64,000 nt of DNA from Streptomyces longwoodensis (lineage in GTDB: Bacteria > Actinomycetota > Actinomycetes > Streptomycetales > Streptomycetaceae), in the NCBI RefSeq assembly GCF_001514125.1, contig NZ_KQ948564.1:1408-65407 (forward strand), read 5' to 3'. The translations under genes and the position numbers were made by a program. How positions within the stretch are numbered: position 1 is the stretch's first letter; each line of letters opens with the position of its first letter. Positions 7,851-16,467 of the stretch are shown piece after piece. The notes beneath the pieces were generated by a model. That model was given only the letters and a program-made list of their open reading frames with translations. It was not told where the DNA came from and did not search any database.

Positions 7851-10800
7851 ATGAGTACCCGACTGATCCACCGCCCGGCGCGCACCACCCGGCCGCCGGC
7901 CGCCAGCGAACCGCGCACCATAGAGGCGCCGCCCAACCTGCCCGAGGGCAAGGCGGGTTCGATCGCCACGTCGCTGCTGCCCGTGGCCGGCGTGATGTCG
8001 TCCGTCGTGATGATGACGGTCGTGCGCAACAGCCAGTTCGCGGGGCTCGGCGCGATCATCCTGGTCGTCACCCTGGTGGGCTCGCTCACCCTGGTGTTCT
8101 CCCAGCGCGGCAAGGCCCAGCGCACCCGCCGCACCCAGCGCGAGGCCTACCTCGCCTACCTGGAGGACCTGCGCGAGGAGCTGTCCCGGGAGGAGCGCGA
8201 GCGCGCGGAGACCGCCCAGGTGCTCAACCCGCCGCCGGACGCCCTCTACGACGTCGTGCGCGACCCGGCCCGACTGTGGGAACGGCGGCGCCTGGACGGC
8301 GACTTCCTGCGCGTGCGGGTCGGCACCGGCGAGATGCCCGTGCGGGACCTCAAGGTCGGCCAGCAGGGCTCGTCCGTGCTGACCCCGCCGGACCAGTTCA
8401 TGCTGAACGAGGCGTCCGCGCTGATGGCCCGCTTCCGCACCGGCACCGACCTGCCGCTGACCGTGCCGCTCGACCGGGTCGGCAACGTCAGCGTCATCGG
8501 CCGCCGCGAGGACACCCTCCGCGTCGCCCGCGCCCTGCTCGTGCAGGCCGCCGCCATGCACGCCCCCGACGACGTGGCGCTGGCGCTGGCCGCGCCCGGT
8601 GACCGCGTCGCCGACTGGGAGTGGGCCAAGTGGCTGCCCCACCTGCTCGACCCCGAGCAGTTCGACGGGCCGGTCAGCGCCCGCCGCATCGCCCCCTCGA
8701 TGCCCCAACTGGCCCGCCAGATCGGCCCGGAGCTGCGCCGCCGCGCCTCCTACGCGGCCGAGGTGCGCCGCGGCCTGTCCGGGCGGGACGCCCTCGCGAT
8801 GACCTCGCGGCTGCTCGTCGTCGCCGACGCGCACGGCGACGACGCGGTCGACCTGCCCCGGCCCGACGACGCGGTCGGGCTGCGCGACATGGGCGTCACG
8901 GTGCTGCACCTGCTCGACGAGCGGATCCAGGAACCCGGCAGCGTCGGCGTGCGGATCACCGTCGACGGCGAGCGCATCGCCATCGAGGACCTGCGCGAGG
9001 AGGAGCCGATCGGCGCCCACGGCACCGTCGACGAGGTCGGCGTGCCGTTCGCCGAGGGCTTCGCCCGCATGCTCGCCCCGCTGCGCCTGTCCGCCGACTC
9101 GATGGCCGCCGACACCCCGCTGAGCGGTCCGGTCGACTTCGCCGACCTCCTCGGCATCGACGACGTCGCCGACCTCGACCTGGCCCGGCTGTGGGCGCCG
9201 CGCGGCGAACGCGCCTTCCTGCGCGTGCCGATCGGCGTCAGCGACTCCCACGACCCGGTCCTGCTCGACCTGAAGGAGTCCTCCGAGCTCGGCATGGGCC
9301 CGCACGGCCTGTGCGTCGGCGCCACCGGCTCCGGCAAGTCCGAGCTGCTGCGCACCCTGGTCCTCGCCCTGGTCGCCACCCACCCGCCGGAGGACCTCGC
9401 GCTGGTCCTGGTCGACTACAAGGGCGGCGCCACCTTCGCGCCCTTCGCCGACCTCCCGCACGTGGCCGGCGTGATCACCAACCTGGAGAACCAGGCCGGC
9501 CTCGTCGAGCGCGTCCACGCCTCGCTGGCCGGCGAGGTCAAGCGCCGCCAGCAGGTCCTCAAGGACGCGGGCAACGTCGCCGACATCGGCCACTACGCGG
9601 CCCTGCGCGCCGAGAAGCGCCCCGACCTCGACCCGCTGCCGCACCTGTTCGTGGTGATCGACGAGTTCGGTGAACTCCTCACCGCCAAGCCGGACTTCAT
9701 CGACCTGTTCCTGTCCATCGGCCGCATCGGCCGCTCCATCGGCGTGCACCTGCTGCTGTCCAGCCAGCGCATCGAGGGCGGCAAGCTCAAGGGCCTGGAC
9801 ACCTACCTGTCGTACCGGCTCGGCCTGCGCACCTTCTCCGCCGACGAGTCGCGCACCGTCCTGGACACCACCGACGCCTTCCACCTGCCGCCGCTGCCCG
9901 GCTTCGGCTACCTCAAGGTCGACACCAGCCACTACGAGCGGTTCAAGGCCGGCTACGTCTCCGGCGCCTACCGCGGCCCCGTGCGCCGCGAGGAGGAGGA
10001 CACCGGACCGCTCGCCCTGGAGTACGAGGCGTACAACACCCTCGGCCAGGAGGAGAGCGCCGCGCCCCAGGAGCCGCAGATGCGGCGCCGGGAGACCGGG
10101 CCCACCGAGATGGGCGTCATGGTCCAGCAGCTGGAGAACGCGGGCGCCCGCCCCGTGCGCCAGATCTGGCTGCCCCCGCTGCCCGACGCCGTCGCCCTCG
10201 ACAAGGTCGCGGGCCCCCTGGAGGTCGGCGCGCGCGGCATGCAGCTGGCCGCGCGGCGCGGACCGCTCCAGGTGCCGCTGGGCCTCCTGGACGACCCGAC
10301 CCGGCAGTGGCAGGGCCAGTGGTACCTGGACCTCACGGTCGCCGGCGGCCACGCGGCCGTCATCGGCGGACCCCAGTCCGGCAAGACCACCCTGCTGCGC
10401 ACCCTCGCCCTGTCCCTCGCGCTCACCCACACCCCGCAGGAGGTCGGCGTCTACGGCCTCGACCTGGTCGGCGGCGGCCTCCAGGCCCTGGCCGGGCTGC
10501 CGCACGTCGGCGGCGTCGCCGGCCGCGCCGACCGGGAGCGGGCCGCCCGCACCATCGACTCGGTGCGCGGCATGCTCGACCAGCGCGAGGAGCTGTTCCG
10601 CGTCCACAACATCGACTCCCTGGAGCAGCTGCGCACCCTGCGCGCGGCGGGCCGGCTGTCCGAGCTGGCGTCCACGGAGATCGTGCTGCTGATCGACGGG
10701 TTCGGCGCCCTGCGCGACGACTTCGAGGAACTGGACGACGCGGTCGTCGACATCCTCAAGCGCGGCAGCGGCTACGGCATCCACGTCGTCGCGGGCATGC

Positions 10801-11837
10801 TGCGCTGGAACGACGTGCGGATCGCGACCCAGTCGCAGTTCGGCACCCGCGTCGAGCTGCGGCTGAACGACCCGAGCGAGTCCAGCATCGAGCGCAAGCT
10901 CGCCCAGACCCTCGCCCCGGAGGAGAAGGGCCGCGTCCTCACCGACCGCAAGCTGTTCGCGCAGGTCGCGCTGCCCCGCACCGACGGCCTCGCCGACACC
11001 TCCGACCTGGGCGCGGTCCTGGAGCGCACCGCCCGCACGATCCGCGCCACCTGGACCGGCGAGGTCGCCCAGCCGGTGCGGGTCCTGCCGCACGTCCTGG
11101 AGCCGCAGCTGCTGCCCGGCCCGGCCGCCGAACCGCGCCGGGTGCCCATCGCCCTGGACCAGACCCACCTCGCGCCGGTCATGCTCGACCTGTTCCGGCA
11201 CGACCAGCACCTGCTGGTCCTCGGCGACAGCGAGTGCGGCAAGACCAACCTGCTCAAGGTGATCGCCCAGGGCCTCATCGAGCGCTACGGCGACGACGAG
11301 CTGGTCTTCGGCGTGATGGACCCCCGCCGCGGCCTGCGCGGCGCCATCCCCGAGGAGTACCGGGGCGGTTACGCCTACAACGCCAAGCTGTGCGGCGCGC
11401 TCGCGGCGGGCATCGCCACCGAACTGGACAAGCGGCTGCCCGACGACGGCGCCGACGGCTCCGACCTGGAGCCGGGCAGCTTCTCCGGCCCGCGCATCGT
11501 GATCCTGGTCGACGACTACGACGTGCTGACCACCGCCGGCCAGCAGCCGCTCGCGCCGTTCGTGCCGTACATCCCCTCGGCGCAGGACATCGGGCTGCAC
11601 TTCGTGCTGACCCGCCGCGTCGCGGGCGCCTCACGCGGGCTGTACGAGCCGTTGATGATGGGCCTGCGCGAGTCGGGCGCCGCCGCGCTGGTGATGACCG
11701 GCGACCGCAGCGAGGGCCAGCTCTTCACCGGCGTCTACGCCTCCCAGCAGCCGCCCGGCCGGGGCGTGCTGGTGCGCCGGGGCGAGCCGAACCGGCTGAT
11801 CCAGACCGTCTACGCGGGGGAGAGGGTGAACCCATGA
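7851..11837 (+). CDS. eccC: type VII secretion ATPase EccC (three FtsK/SpoIIIE domains)
   Basis: The 1328-aa protein is the motor of the T7SS, which recognises and drives out WXG100-type substrates. Two membrane helices (about residues 40-83) and a DUF-type stalk precede three ATPase domains. D1 has Walker A GATGSGKSE near residue 490 and Walker B VVIDEFGEL. D2 has GGPQSGKTT near 839 and LLIDGFGAL. D3 has GDSECGKTN near 1123 and ILVDDYDVL. Only D1 keeps the Asp-Glu pair, matching the known EccC pattern where D2 and D3 are regulatory or substrate-binding. The whole protein is one chain rather than split into Ca and Cb. AGAGG precedes ATG 7851. Its stop overlaps the next start by 4 nt (ATGA), showing translational coupling. 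Confidence 0.93.
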   Translation: MSTRLIHRPARTTRPPAASEPRTIEAPPNLPEGKAGSIATSLLPVAGVMSSVVMMTVVRNSQFAGLGAIILVVTLVGSLTLVFSQRGKAQRTRRTQREAYLAYLEDLREELSREERERAETAQVLNPPPDALYDVVRDPARLWERRRLDGDFLRVRVGTGEMPVRDLKVGQQGSSVLTPPDQFMLNEASALMARFRTGTDLPLTVPLDRVGNVSVIGRREDTLRVARALLVQAAAMHAPDDVALALAAPGDRVADWEWAKWLPHLLDPEQFDGPVSARRIAPSMPQLARQIGPELRRRASYAAEVRRGLSGRDALAMTSRLLVVADAHGDDAVDLPRPDDAVGLRDMGVTVLHLLDERIQEPGSVGVRITVDGERIAIEDLREEEPIGAHGTVDEVGVPFAEGFARMLAPLRLSADSMAADTPLSGPVDFADLLGIDDVADLDLARLWAPRGERAFLRVPIGVSDSHDPVLLDLKESSELGMGPHGLCVGATGSGKSELLRTLVLALVATHPPEDLALVLVDYKGGATFAPFADLPHVAGVITNLENQAGLVERVHASLAGEVKRRQQVLKDAGNVADIGHYAALRAEKRPDLDPLPHLFVVIDEFGELLTAKPDFIDLFLSIGRIGRSIGVHLLLSSQRIEGGKLKGLDTYLSYRLGLRTFSADESRTVLDTTDAFHLPPLPGFGYLKVDTSHYERFKAGYVSGAYRGPVRREEEDTGPLALEYEAYNTLGQEESAAPQEPQMRRRETGPTEMGVMVQQLENAGARPVRQIWLPPLPDAVALDKVAGPLEVGARGMQLAARRGPLQVPLGLLDDPTRQWQGQWYLDLTVAGGHAAVIGGPQSGKTTLLRTLALSLALTHTPQEVGVYGLDLVGGGLQALAGLPHVGGVAGRADRERAARTIDSVRGMLDQREELFRVHNIDSLEQLRTLRAAGRLSELASTEIVLLIDGFGALRDDFEELDDAVVDILKRGSGYGIHVVAGMLRWNDVRIATQSQFGTRVELRLNDPSESSIERKLAQTLAPEEKGRVLTDRKLFAQVALPRTDGLADTSDLGAVLERTARTIRATWTGEVAQPVRVLPHVLEPQLLPGPAAEPRRVPIALDQTHLAPVMLDLFRHDQHLLVLGDSECGKTNLLKVIAQGLIERYGDDELVFGVMDPRRGLRGAIPEEYRGGYAYNAKLCGALAAGIATELDKRLPDDGADGSDLEPGSFSGPRIVILVDDYDVLTTAGQQPLAPFVPYIPSAQDIGLHFVLTRRVAGASRGLYEPLMMGLRESGAAALVMTGDRSEGQLFTGVYASQQPPGRGVLVRRGEPNRLIQTVYAGERVNP

Positions 11838-13255
11838 CGAAGGACGTCGTCGCGCTCACGAAGAAGATGCCGGACCCGCTGAGCGTGATCGCGGGCCTGC
11901 TCTCCGGCGGCCCCGACCTGCTGGTCGGCGCCGAGGCGGAGGGGGCGCTCGTCCGGCTGCACGACGAGCAGGGCCGCCCGCTGCTGTCCGTGGAGGCCCC
12001 GCTCCTCGTGCAGGTCAGGGGCGAGGCGCAGCGGCTGCTCGGCGCGAGCGAGCCGGAGGTGCCGTACTGGTGGACCGAGGCGCGCGCCACCACCGGCGTG
12101 AAGGAGGCCGAGGCGCTCGCCGGGACCTTCGTGGGGCGCATCGCCACGCTGGTCGGCGGCACCGCCTGGCCGCGCGGGGCGGCCACCTCGATCGGGGTGG
12201 TGAACACCGACGGCATGACGGCGGTGCCGGTGCCGGCGGCCGCGCAGCCCGCCGTGGACGTGCTCACCGACAAGGTCGCCGTGGTCATCCAGGACCGGCC
12301 GGTCGTCGCGATGACCTCCTGGCTCGCGGACACCTTCCGGGCCGCCGCCGAGGCCGAGTTGGGCCTGCAGATCGTCACCCCGGCGGGCACCCGGCTGTCG
12401 CCGGCGGTGCGCGGCGCGCTGCCGGGCTGGCCGTCGCGCTGGGTCGTCCAGGACGAGAAGTGCGGCTACTACGACGGCCTGTCCGGCGCGATCCTGCAGT
12501 GGGCGAACGGCCTGTTCGTCACGCTGGAGTCGCCCGACGCGACGGCCGAGGACCCGCGCACCCCCATCGCGGAGACCTTCGCCCAGGGGGCCGCGGACAC
12601 CGGGGAGCGCCAGCTGGCGGTCTCCTTCCGCTGCGTGCACCCCGCCGACGACCGGCTGGTGCTCGGCGGCGCCGTGGAGTCGGTCTGGCGCGAGATCACC
12701 GGCGAGCCCCCGGCCGGCTGGGGCACCGAGGAGCCCGCCAACCTGCCCTGGTCGCTGCGTCAGCTCACCGACGTGGCGTTCGAGCGGTCGCCGGAGCCGA
12801 CGTGGGTGGTCGTGGTCGGCACCCCGGAGCGGCCCGGCCTCGCGACGGTGCGGATCACCCGGACGACGGCGGGCGTCGAGGAGGACGTCACGCTGGCGTT
12901 CGGCTACGGCGCCGCCGAGGAGCCGCCGACCGAGGCGGTGCAGCGGGCCGCGGAGGCGCTGGCCACCCGCCACGACCTCCAGTCGATGCTGGTCCAGGTC
13001 CGCAGGGCCCGCCGCGACCTCTCCGTCCCGCCGCACTTCGAGGGCCCGGGCGTGCCGTACGCCTTCGTGCTGGGCGCCGAGGAGGTCCGAACGATGCCCG
13101 GCGACCGGGCCCGCCGCACGCCGCTGCGCGAGAAGCCGCGGGAGCTGGGCCCGAGGACCCGCCCGGCGCTGTACTACCCGTTCCCGGGCGACCCGTCGGA
13201 CCTGTCGGGCTGGCAGGACTTCGAGCGCCTGATGCGGCACCTCAAGGGCAGCTGA
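11834..13255 (+). CDS. DUF6177-like protein, translationally coupled to EccC
   Basis: ATG 11834 overlaps the eccC stop as ATGA, giving a 473-aa soluble protein (MTKDVVALTKKMPDPLSVIA). No signal peptide, membrane segment or P-loop is visible. Notable stretches are VVIQDRPVVAMTSWLADTF, a central WVVQDEKCGYYDGL motif and a basic, Pro-rich C-terminus. I recall this as the DUF6177 family found beside EccC in streptomycete T7SS loci; the number could not be checked. Tight coupling to EccC suggests a chaperone, an adaptor or a cytosolic partner of the motor, analogous in position to EspG-like proteins, but no homology to EspG is claimed. Confidence 0.72.
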   Translation: MTKDVVALTKKMPDPLSVIAGLLSGGPDLLVGAEAEGALVRLHDEQGRPLLSVEAPLLVQVRGEAQRLLGASEPEVPYWWTEARATTGVKEAEALAGTFVGRIATLVGGTAWPRGAATSIGVVNTDGMTAVPVPAAAQPAVDVLTDKVAVVIQDRPVVAMTSWLADTFRAAAEAELGLQIVTPAGTRLSPAVRGALPGWPSRWVVQDEKCGYYDGLSGAILQWANGLFVTLESPDATAEDPRTPIAETFAQGAADTGERQLAVSFRCVHPADDRLVLGGAVESVWREITGEPPAGWGTEEPANLPWSLRQLTDVAFERSPEPTWVVVVGTPERPGLATVRITRTTAGVEEDVTLAFGYGAAEEPPTEAVQRAAEALATRHDLQSMLVQVRRARRDLSVPPHFEGPGVPYAFVLGAEEVRTMPGDRARRTPLREKPRELGPRTRPALYYPFPGDPSDLSGWQDFERLMRHLKGS

Positions 13256-13328
13256 CCGGGGGCGGCCGACCAGGGGCAGCCGACCAGGTGGAGCCGACGG
13301 AGCGCGGACCCCGCGCGGGACGGAGGCC

Positions 13329-14420
13329 TCAGGCGGAGACCTTCTCCCGCCGGGGCTCGCGCTCCTGCGCGGCCCGCACCGGGTCCTTGCGGAACGCCCA
13401 GTCCATGCGGGGCTCCACGACGCACCGGAACACCCGCCGCACGGGGGCGCTGCACAGCACGGTGACGGCGGCCGCGACGGCCAGGCTCACCGTGAGCATG
13501 CCGAGGTGGGTGTGGAAGAACGGGCGGGCGAACACGCCCCGGTAGTCGGCGGCCTTGATCAGGAAGCCGTGCAGCAGGTAGCCGTACAGGGTGCCGGCGC
13601 CCAGCGCGGTGAACCACAGGGTCCGTCCCGGCACCCACGCGAAGAAGCACGCGGTGAGCAGCAGGGAGCAGCCGAACAGCGCGAGCTGCATGACGGGCCC
13701 CACCCACCAGGGCGCGGCCAGCTCCTGCGCGGCGTCGCGGTGGTAGAACCAGGCGGTGTTCATCCGCGGCACGGCCCAGTACGCGAACGCCAGCGCCAGG
13801 GCGAACACGGGGACGGCGGCGATCCGCACGGACGCGCGCCGCACCAGCCGGAAGTGCTCGGGCTTCAGGCACAGGCCGAGGACGAAGAACGGCAGGAACT
13901 GCAGGACCCGCTGGAGGTCGAGGTCGTCCCCGATGCCGGGGGTGACGGAGGCCAGCATGGCCAGGACCAGCGCGATCGGCAGGGGCCACCGCACGAGCTT
14001 CCAGACGGGGGTGGTGAGCCGCCAGATGAACAGGGCGACCAGGAACCAGGTCAGGTACCAGGGGTCCAGCAGGGTGATGTCCATGGGCTGCCCGTCGACC
14101 GCCTGCCGGAACAGCGGGTACGCCGTCTCGAACACCACGTAGGGCACCGCCACGCCGGTGATCAGCCGTCTCAGCCGGTCGGGGCTGCCGTCGAAGCTGC
14201 GGGAGAAGAACCCGGAGACGACGATGAACGCCGGCATGTGGAAGGCGTACACGAACAGGTACGCGGCCTGCAGCGTCCGGCTGTCGCCCTTGAGCGGCTC
14301 CCAGGAGTGGGCCACGGCCACCAGCACGATCGCGAGGTACTTGGCGTTGTCGAAGAACGCGTCACGACCGGGGCGCGGCGGGCGGGGACTCGGGACCGGG
14401 GACGAGGCGGCGTGGAACAT
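13329..14420 (-). CDS. acyltransferase 3 family membrane protein
   Basis: The start ATG (14420, minus strand) is preceded by AGGGTG seven bases away; further upstream in-frame starts lack a ribosome site. The 363-aa product opens with RDAFFDNAKYLAIVLVAVAH, the usual first helix of acyltransferase-3 proteins with its conserved region near the membrane face. About ten hydrophobic helices follow. The family transfers acyl groups, often acetyl, to sugars or wall polymers across the membrane. The C-terminus (REPRREKVSA) is a basic cytoplasmic tail. The gene faces the T7SS run and converges on it, so it is probably a separate unit. The substrate cannot be deduced. Confidence 0.82.
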   Translation of the reverse strand: MFHAASSPVPSPRPPRPGRDAFFDNAKYLAIVLVAVAHSWEPLKGDSRTLQAAYLFVYAFHMPAFIVVSGFFSRSFDGSPDRLRRLITGVAVPYVVFETAYPLFRQAVDGQPMDITLLDPWYLTWFLVALFIWRLTTPVWKLVRWPLPIALVLAMLASVTPGIGDDLDLQRVLQFLPFFVLGLCLKPEHFRLVRRASVRIAAVPVFALALAFAYWAVPRMNTAWFYHRDAAQELAAPWWVGPVMQLALFGCSLLLTACFFAWVPGRTLWFTALGAGTLYGYLLHGFLIKAADYRGVFARPFFHTHLGMLTVSLAVAAAVTVLCSAPVRRVFRCVVEPRMDWAFRKDPVRAAQEREPRREKVSA

Positions 14421-14863
14421 CTGAGGCACCCTAGCGGTGTCCGTGGGTTTGCGTAAAACCCCTGACGTCATTCCGGGTTGGCGGCGGAGCGAGCCCTTCC
14501 CGACTACCCGGAATTCCGACAAGGACACGTGTCATACGAACCACACCGGCATCCGGTATGCCCCGCTACATCCCTCCAAGTCCCCGCGAAATCACCACAA
14601 AAAGCCCCACGCCTCCCACCGCCCGACGGCAATTCGCATTTCCCGCGAATACGTTGTGCGGATAGGACGTCGATACGACGCCGAAGTCCCCCGGACGGCC
14701 TCCCCCGTACGGCTGTCGAATTGCCGTGCGGGGCGCTTGGTCCGGCATCACCCACGACTGATGTCCCATGACCCGCATGGCGCGGCCCTGTTGGTGGCAC
14801 GATGGTCCATGCGGGGGTGCGTCCCCGGGCCGGGAGAGCGGACGACCGAGGGTGTGATCAGTT
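14421..14863. other. intergenic region between divergent genes
   Basis: This 443-bp gap separates the divergent acyltransferase and small membrane protein genes. It is less GC-biased by codon position than its neighbours and has no convincing gene. Two exact palindromes are visible, TGACGTCA (14463-14470) and GACACGTGTC (14524-14533), either of which could bind a dimeric regulator. No clear -35/-10 pair was recognised. Confidence 0.4.
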
Positions 14864-15058
14864 GTGGCCATTTCACTGTCTGTGGTGCTGCTGTTGGCGA
14901 TCATCCTGGTGGTGTTGATGCGGGGCGGCTCCATCAAGGCGGGCCCGGCGATCGTCGCCATCCTCTTCGGCTTCTTCCTCGCCTCCACGGGCATGGCCCC
15001 GTCGATCAACAGGTTCCTGAACTCCCTGGCGGAGACGATCAACTCGATCAGCTTCTGA
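14864..15058 (+). CDS. small conserved-type membrane protein, 64 aa
   Basis: GTG 14864 begins VAISLSVVLLLAIILVVLMR, one strong membrane helix. A short basic turn (GGSIKAG) and a second hydrophobic stretch (PAIVAILFGFFLASTGMAP) follow, then an amphipathic tail. A GAGG-type ribosome site lies about 13 bases upstream. Two-helix hairpin proteins of this size are often overlooked. Its high third-position GC and steady hydrophobic pattern support a real gene. It is the last chromosomal gene before the integrated element, and no function is recognised. Confidence 0.72.
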   Translation: MAISLSVVLLLAIILVVLMRGGSIKAGPAIVAILFGFFLASTGMAPSINRFLNSLAETINSISF

Positions 15059-15101
15059 CCGGACCGGGACGGGGGCGCGCGGAGCCCCCCGGGAACGACC
15101 C

Positions 15102-15194
15102 AGGCCCAGGAAGCGGGAAAGCACCCGCTCACCTGGGCCTGTGTCGTGCTGGAGCGGGCGACGGGAATCGAACCCGCGTAGCCAGTTTGGAAGA
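15102..15194. repeat. attL: attL: 93-bp direct repeat with 3' half of tRNA-Gly
   Basis: These 93 bases are identical to 24335-24427. The homology also extends outward over GGAACGAC (15092-15099 and 24325-24332) with two mismatches between. The repeat contains a strong hairpin (15102-15140) and the 3' part of tRNA-Gly (15150-15194, minus strand) up to the anticodon stem. It then diverges at 15195. This is the original chromosomal 3' end of the tRNA gene, displaced by insertion. It lacks the 5' half and is not a functional tRNA. Confidence 0.92.
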
Positions 15195-15326
15195 TCGCGT
15201 ACGTGGATGGTGTCTGACCTGGCGAGACGGCGACCTGCCGTTTCTTCCGGAGGTCGCCGCCGTTTCCCGTGGTTCCCCCCTGCGCACCTCGGTGCGGGGC
15301 ACGCAGGGGGCACGGTGGCCGGTCGG

Positions 15327-15407
15327 TCAGCCTCGATACAGCAGAAGGGCTGCGAGACCTGTCAGGGCCATGATCAGATTCGCGAACGCCGAAATGAGCG
15401 CGGCCAT
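15327..15407 (-). CDS. 26-aa hydrophobic peptide (possible small membrane peptide)
   Basis: Reading from ATG 15407 on the minus strand gives a peptide with one membrane-length segment (ALISAFANLIMALTGLAALL) ending in YRG. GAGG sits eight bases before this ATG. An in-frame ATG at 15434 would give 35 aa and lies just downstream of a TAGTAC box and the 15455-15482 palindrome. The size and single helix recall type I toxin or small regulatory membrane peptides, but nothing else supports that. It is a low-confidence call in an otherwise gene-poor stretch. Confidence 0.3.
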   Translation of the reverse strand: MAALISAFANLIMALTGLAALLLYRG

Positions 15408-15454
15408 GTTGGAAGCCTCAGGCGCTCTGCTCATTGCCCAGGGTGTACTATTCT

Positions 15455-15482
15455 GCGACGAGAGACAGTTGTCTCTTGTCGC
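15455..15482. promoter_or_regulatory. 28-bp near-perfect palindrome, operator candidate
   Basis: The arms read GCGACGAGAGACA and TGTCTCTTGTCGC, matching at 12 of 13 positions around a 2-bp centre. The core AGAGACA-GT-TGTCTCT is exact. It lies directly upstream of the minus-strand hydrophobic ORF, overlapping where its promoter should be; a TAGTAC -10-like box follows on the minus strand. It is unlike the TCTAGA operators of the GntR gene, so another regulator is implied. The rest of 15483-15906 has only short inverted repeats (15535-15542/15570-15577 and 15654-15660/15678-15684) and no supported gene. Confidence 0.5.
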
Positions 15483-15906
15483 AGGCTTCGGAGGGTCGTC
15501 GTGCACAGGCACGATCTCCTTTCGAGTGTCGAGTGACCCGCACGGCGTGTCCGCCAAGACTCATCGCCATGCGGGTCTTCAGTGTGCAATTGGGCACCCT
15601 AGCAGGTGGGCTGCCAACTAGCCGTCCATCTCTGGCTCTTGCCCTGTCCCGTAGCGCTGCCCTGGTCGGAGACCGTAGCAGCGCAAGGACTACCCCCCTA
15701 TCTGGGCGGCTCGTTAGTCGATCGCTTCCGGCAACGAAGCGCTTGCTGTCGCGCGTCGCCTTGGCGGGGCGTTGCTGTGGCCTTGGTGGGGCGTTGGCGG
15801 GGTGTTCATCAGCTTCCAGGGACCACCAAGGTTGGCTGGAACAGACGCATGCTGCTGTCAGCGTCCCGGGGTGTCGCAACAGTCGACGTGCCTCTAGGGT
15901 CCGCTC

Positions 15907-16263
15907 ATGAAGTTGATGCTGACCTTGATGACAGCTTTGGGGGGCCTGCTCCCGTTGGCAGCCATCGTCTGGGGCGGGCTGGCCCTTCGGGAGGACTACC
16001 GCAAGTTGGTCAGCGACCTGGACGCAATCGATCTAGTCATCGAAGCTCCGGAGGGCACCTACGCATCGTCCGAGGCGCAGAGCGCTGCCATGTACGCCAT
16101 CCGAGAGCCGAAGTTCAACGGTGGGCGCCTTACCTACACCTACGAGTGGAGCCAGCGGCTGGTCTGGGCACAGGCTATGAACGATCTTCGAGGCCCGGCG
16201 TGGCTGGCTGCTGGTGGTCTCGTGCTAGCTACGGTTGCTGGAGTTTGGTCAATTTGGGTCTGA
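15907..16263 (+). CDS. 118-aa membrane protein, AICE cargo
   Basis: ATG 15907 follows AGGG by seven bases. Residues 4-27 form a membrane helix (LTLMTALGGLLPLAAIVWGG) and residues 100-118 a second (WLAAGGLVLATVAGVWSIWV). Between them is a 70-residue polar loop (EDYRKLVSDLDAIDLVIEAP through EPKFNGGRLTYTYEWSQRL). With two helices and a middle loop, the loop would lie on one side of the membrane. Codon choice is less GC-extreme than the chromosome, typical of element cargo. Candidates are surface or entry exclusion or phage defence, but no family is recognised. Confidence 0.6.
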   Translation: MKLMLTLMTALGGLLPLAAIVWGGLALREDYRKLVSDLDAIDLVIEAPEGTYASSEAQSAAMYAIREPKFNGGRLTYTYEWSQRLVWAQAMNDLRGPAWLAAGGLVLATVAGVWSIWV

Positions 16264-16315
16264 GCGAACATGACCGCTTCGCGCCCGATTGCAACCTCAG
16301 CCCACCACTCGCCCC

Positions 16316-16467
16316 AGCTCCCATCCCGTCCGCCGTCGACCCACACACCGTGGAGCGGGCGTGGTTCAGGGCGTCCAGGTGGAGCGCGCCACTGTACGAA
16401 CGACCTGGACGCCCTGGGCCGCGTCTGCTCGGCTCTGCCTGGGTTGTCGGTGGACGGGATGGGAGCT
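16316..16467. repeat. 152-nt nested inverted repeat (long hairpin)
   Basis: An outer perfect 16-bp inverted repeat (16316-16331 AGCTCCCATCCCGTCC with 16452-16467) encloses an inner perfect 14-bp one (16367-16380 CAGGGCGTCCAGGT with 16403-16416) around a 22-nt loop. The 35-nt stretches between them also pair at 21 positions, and at 29 if G-T wobbles count, so the strand can fold into one continuous stem of about 65 pairs. CCCC flanks both ends. It could be a single-strand origin of the rolling-circle element, a MITE-like insertion or a structured RNA. Confidence 0.7.

Noticed and set aside
7662..11600. Open frame of 1312 codons antisense to eccC
   Set aside because: It mirrors the codon bias of eccC, as GC-rich wobble positions remove stops on the other strand. 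It has no ribosome site and no recognisable domain.
15150..15194. tRNA-Gly-like sequence at the left end of the element
   Set aside because: Only the 3' half is present; it is the attL remnant, not a second tRNA gene.
14437..15621. Long plus frame crossing the intergenic gap, the 64-aa gene and attL
   Set aside because: It runs through a tRNA fragment and a terminator hairpin and has no consistent composition.
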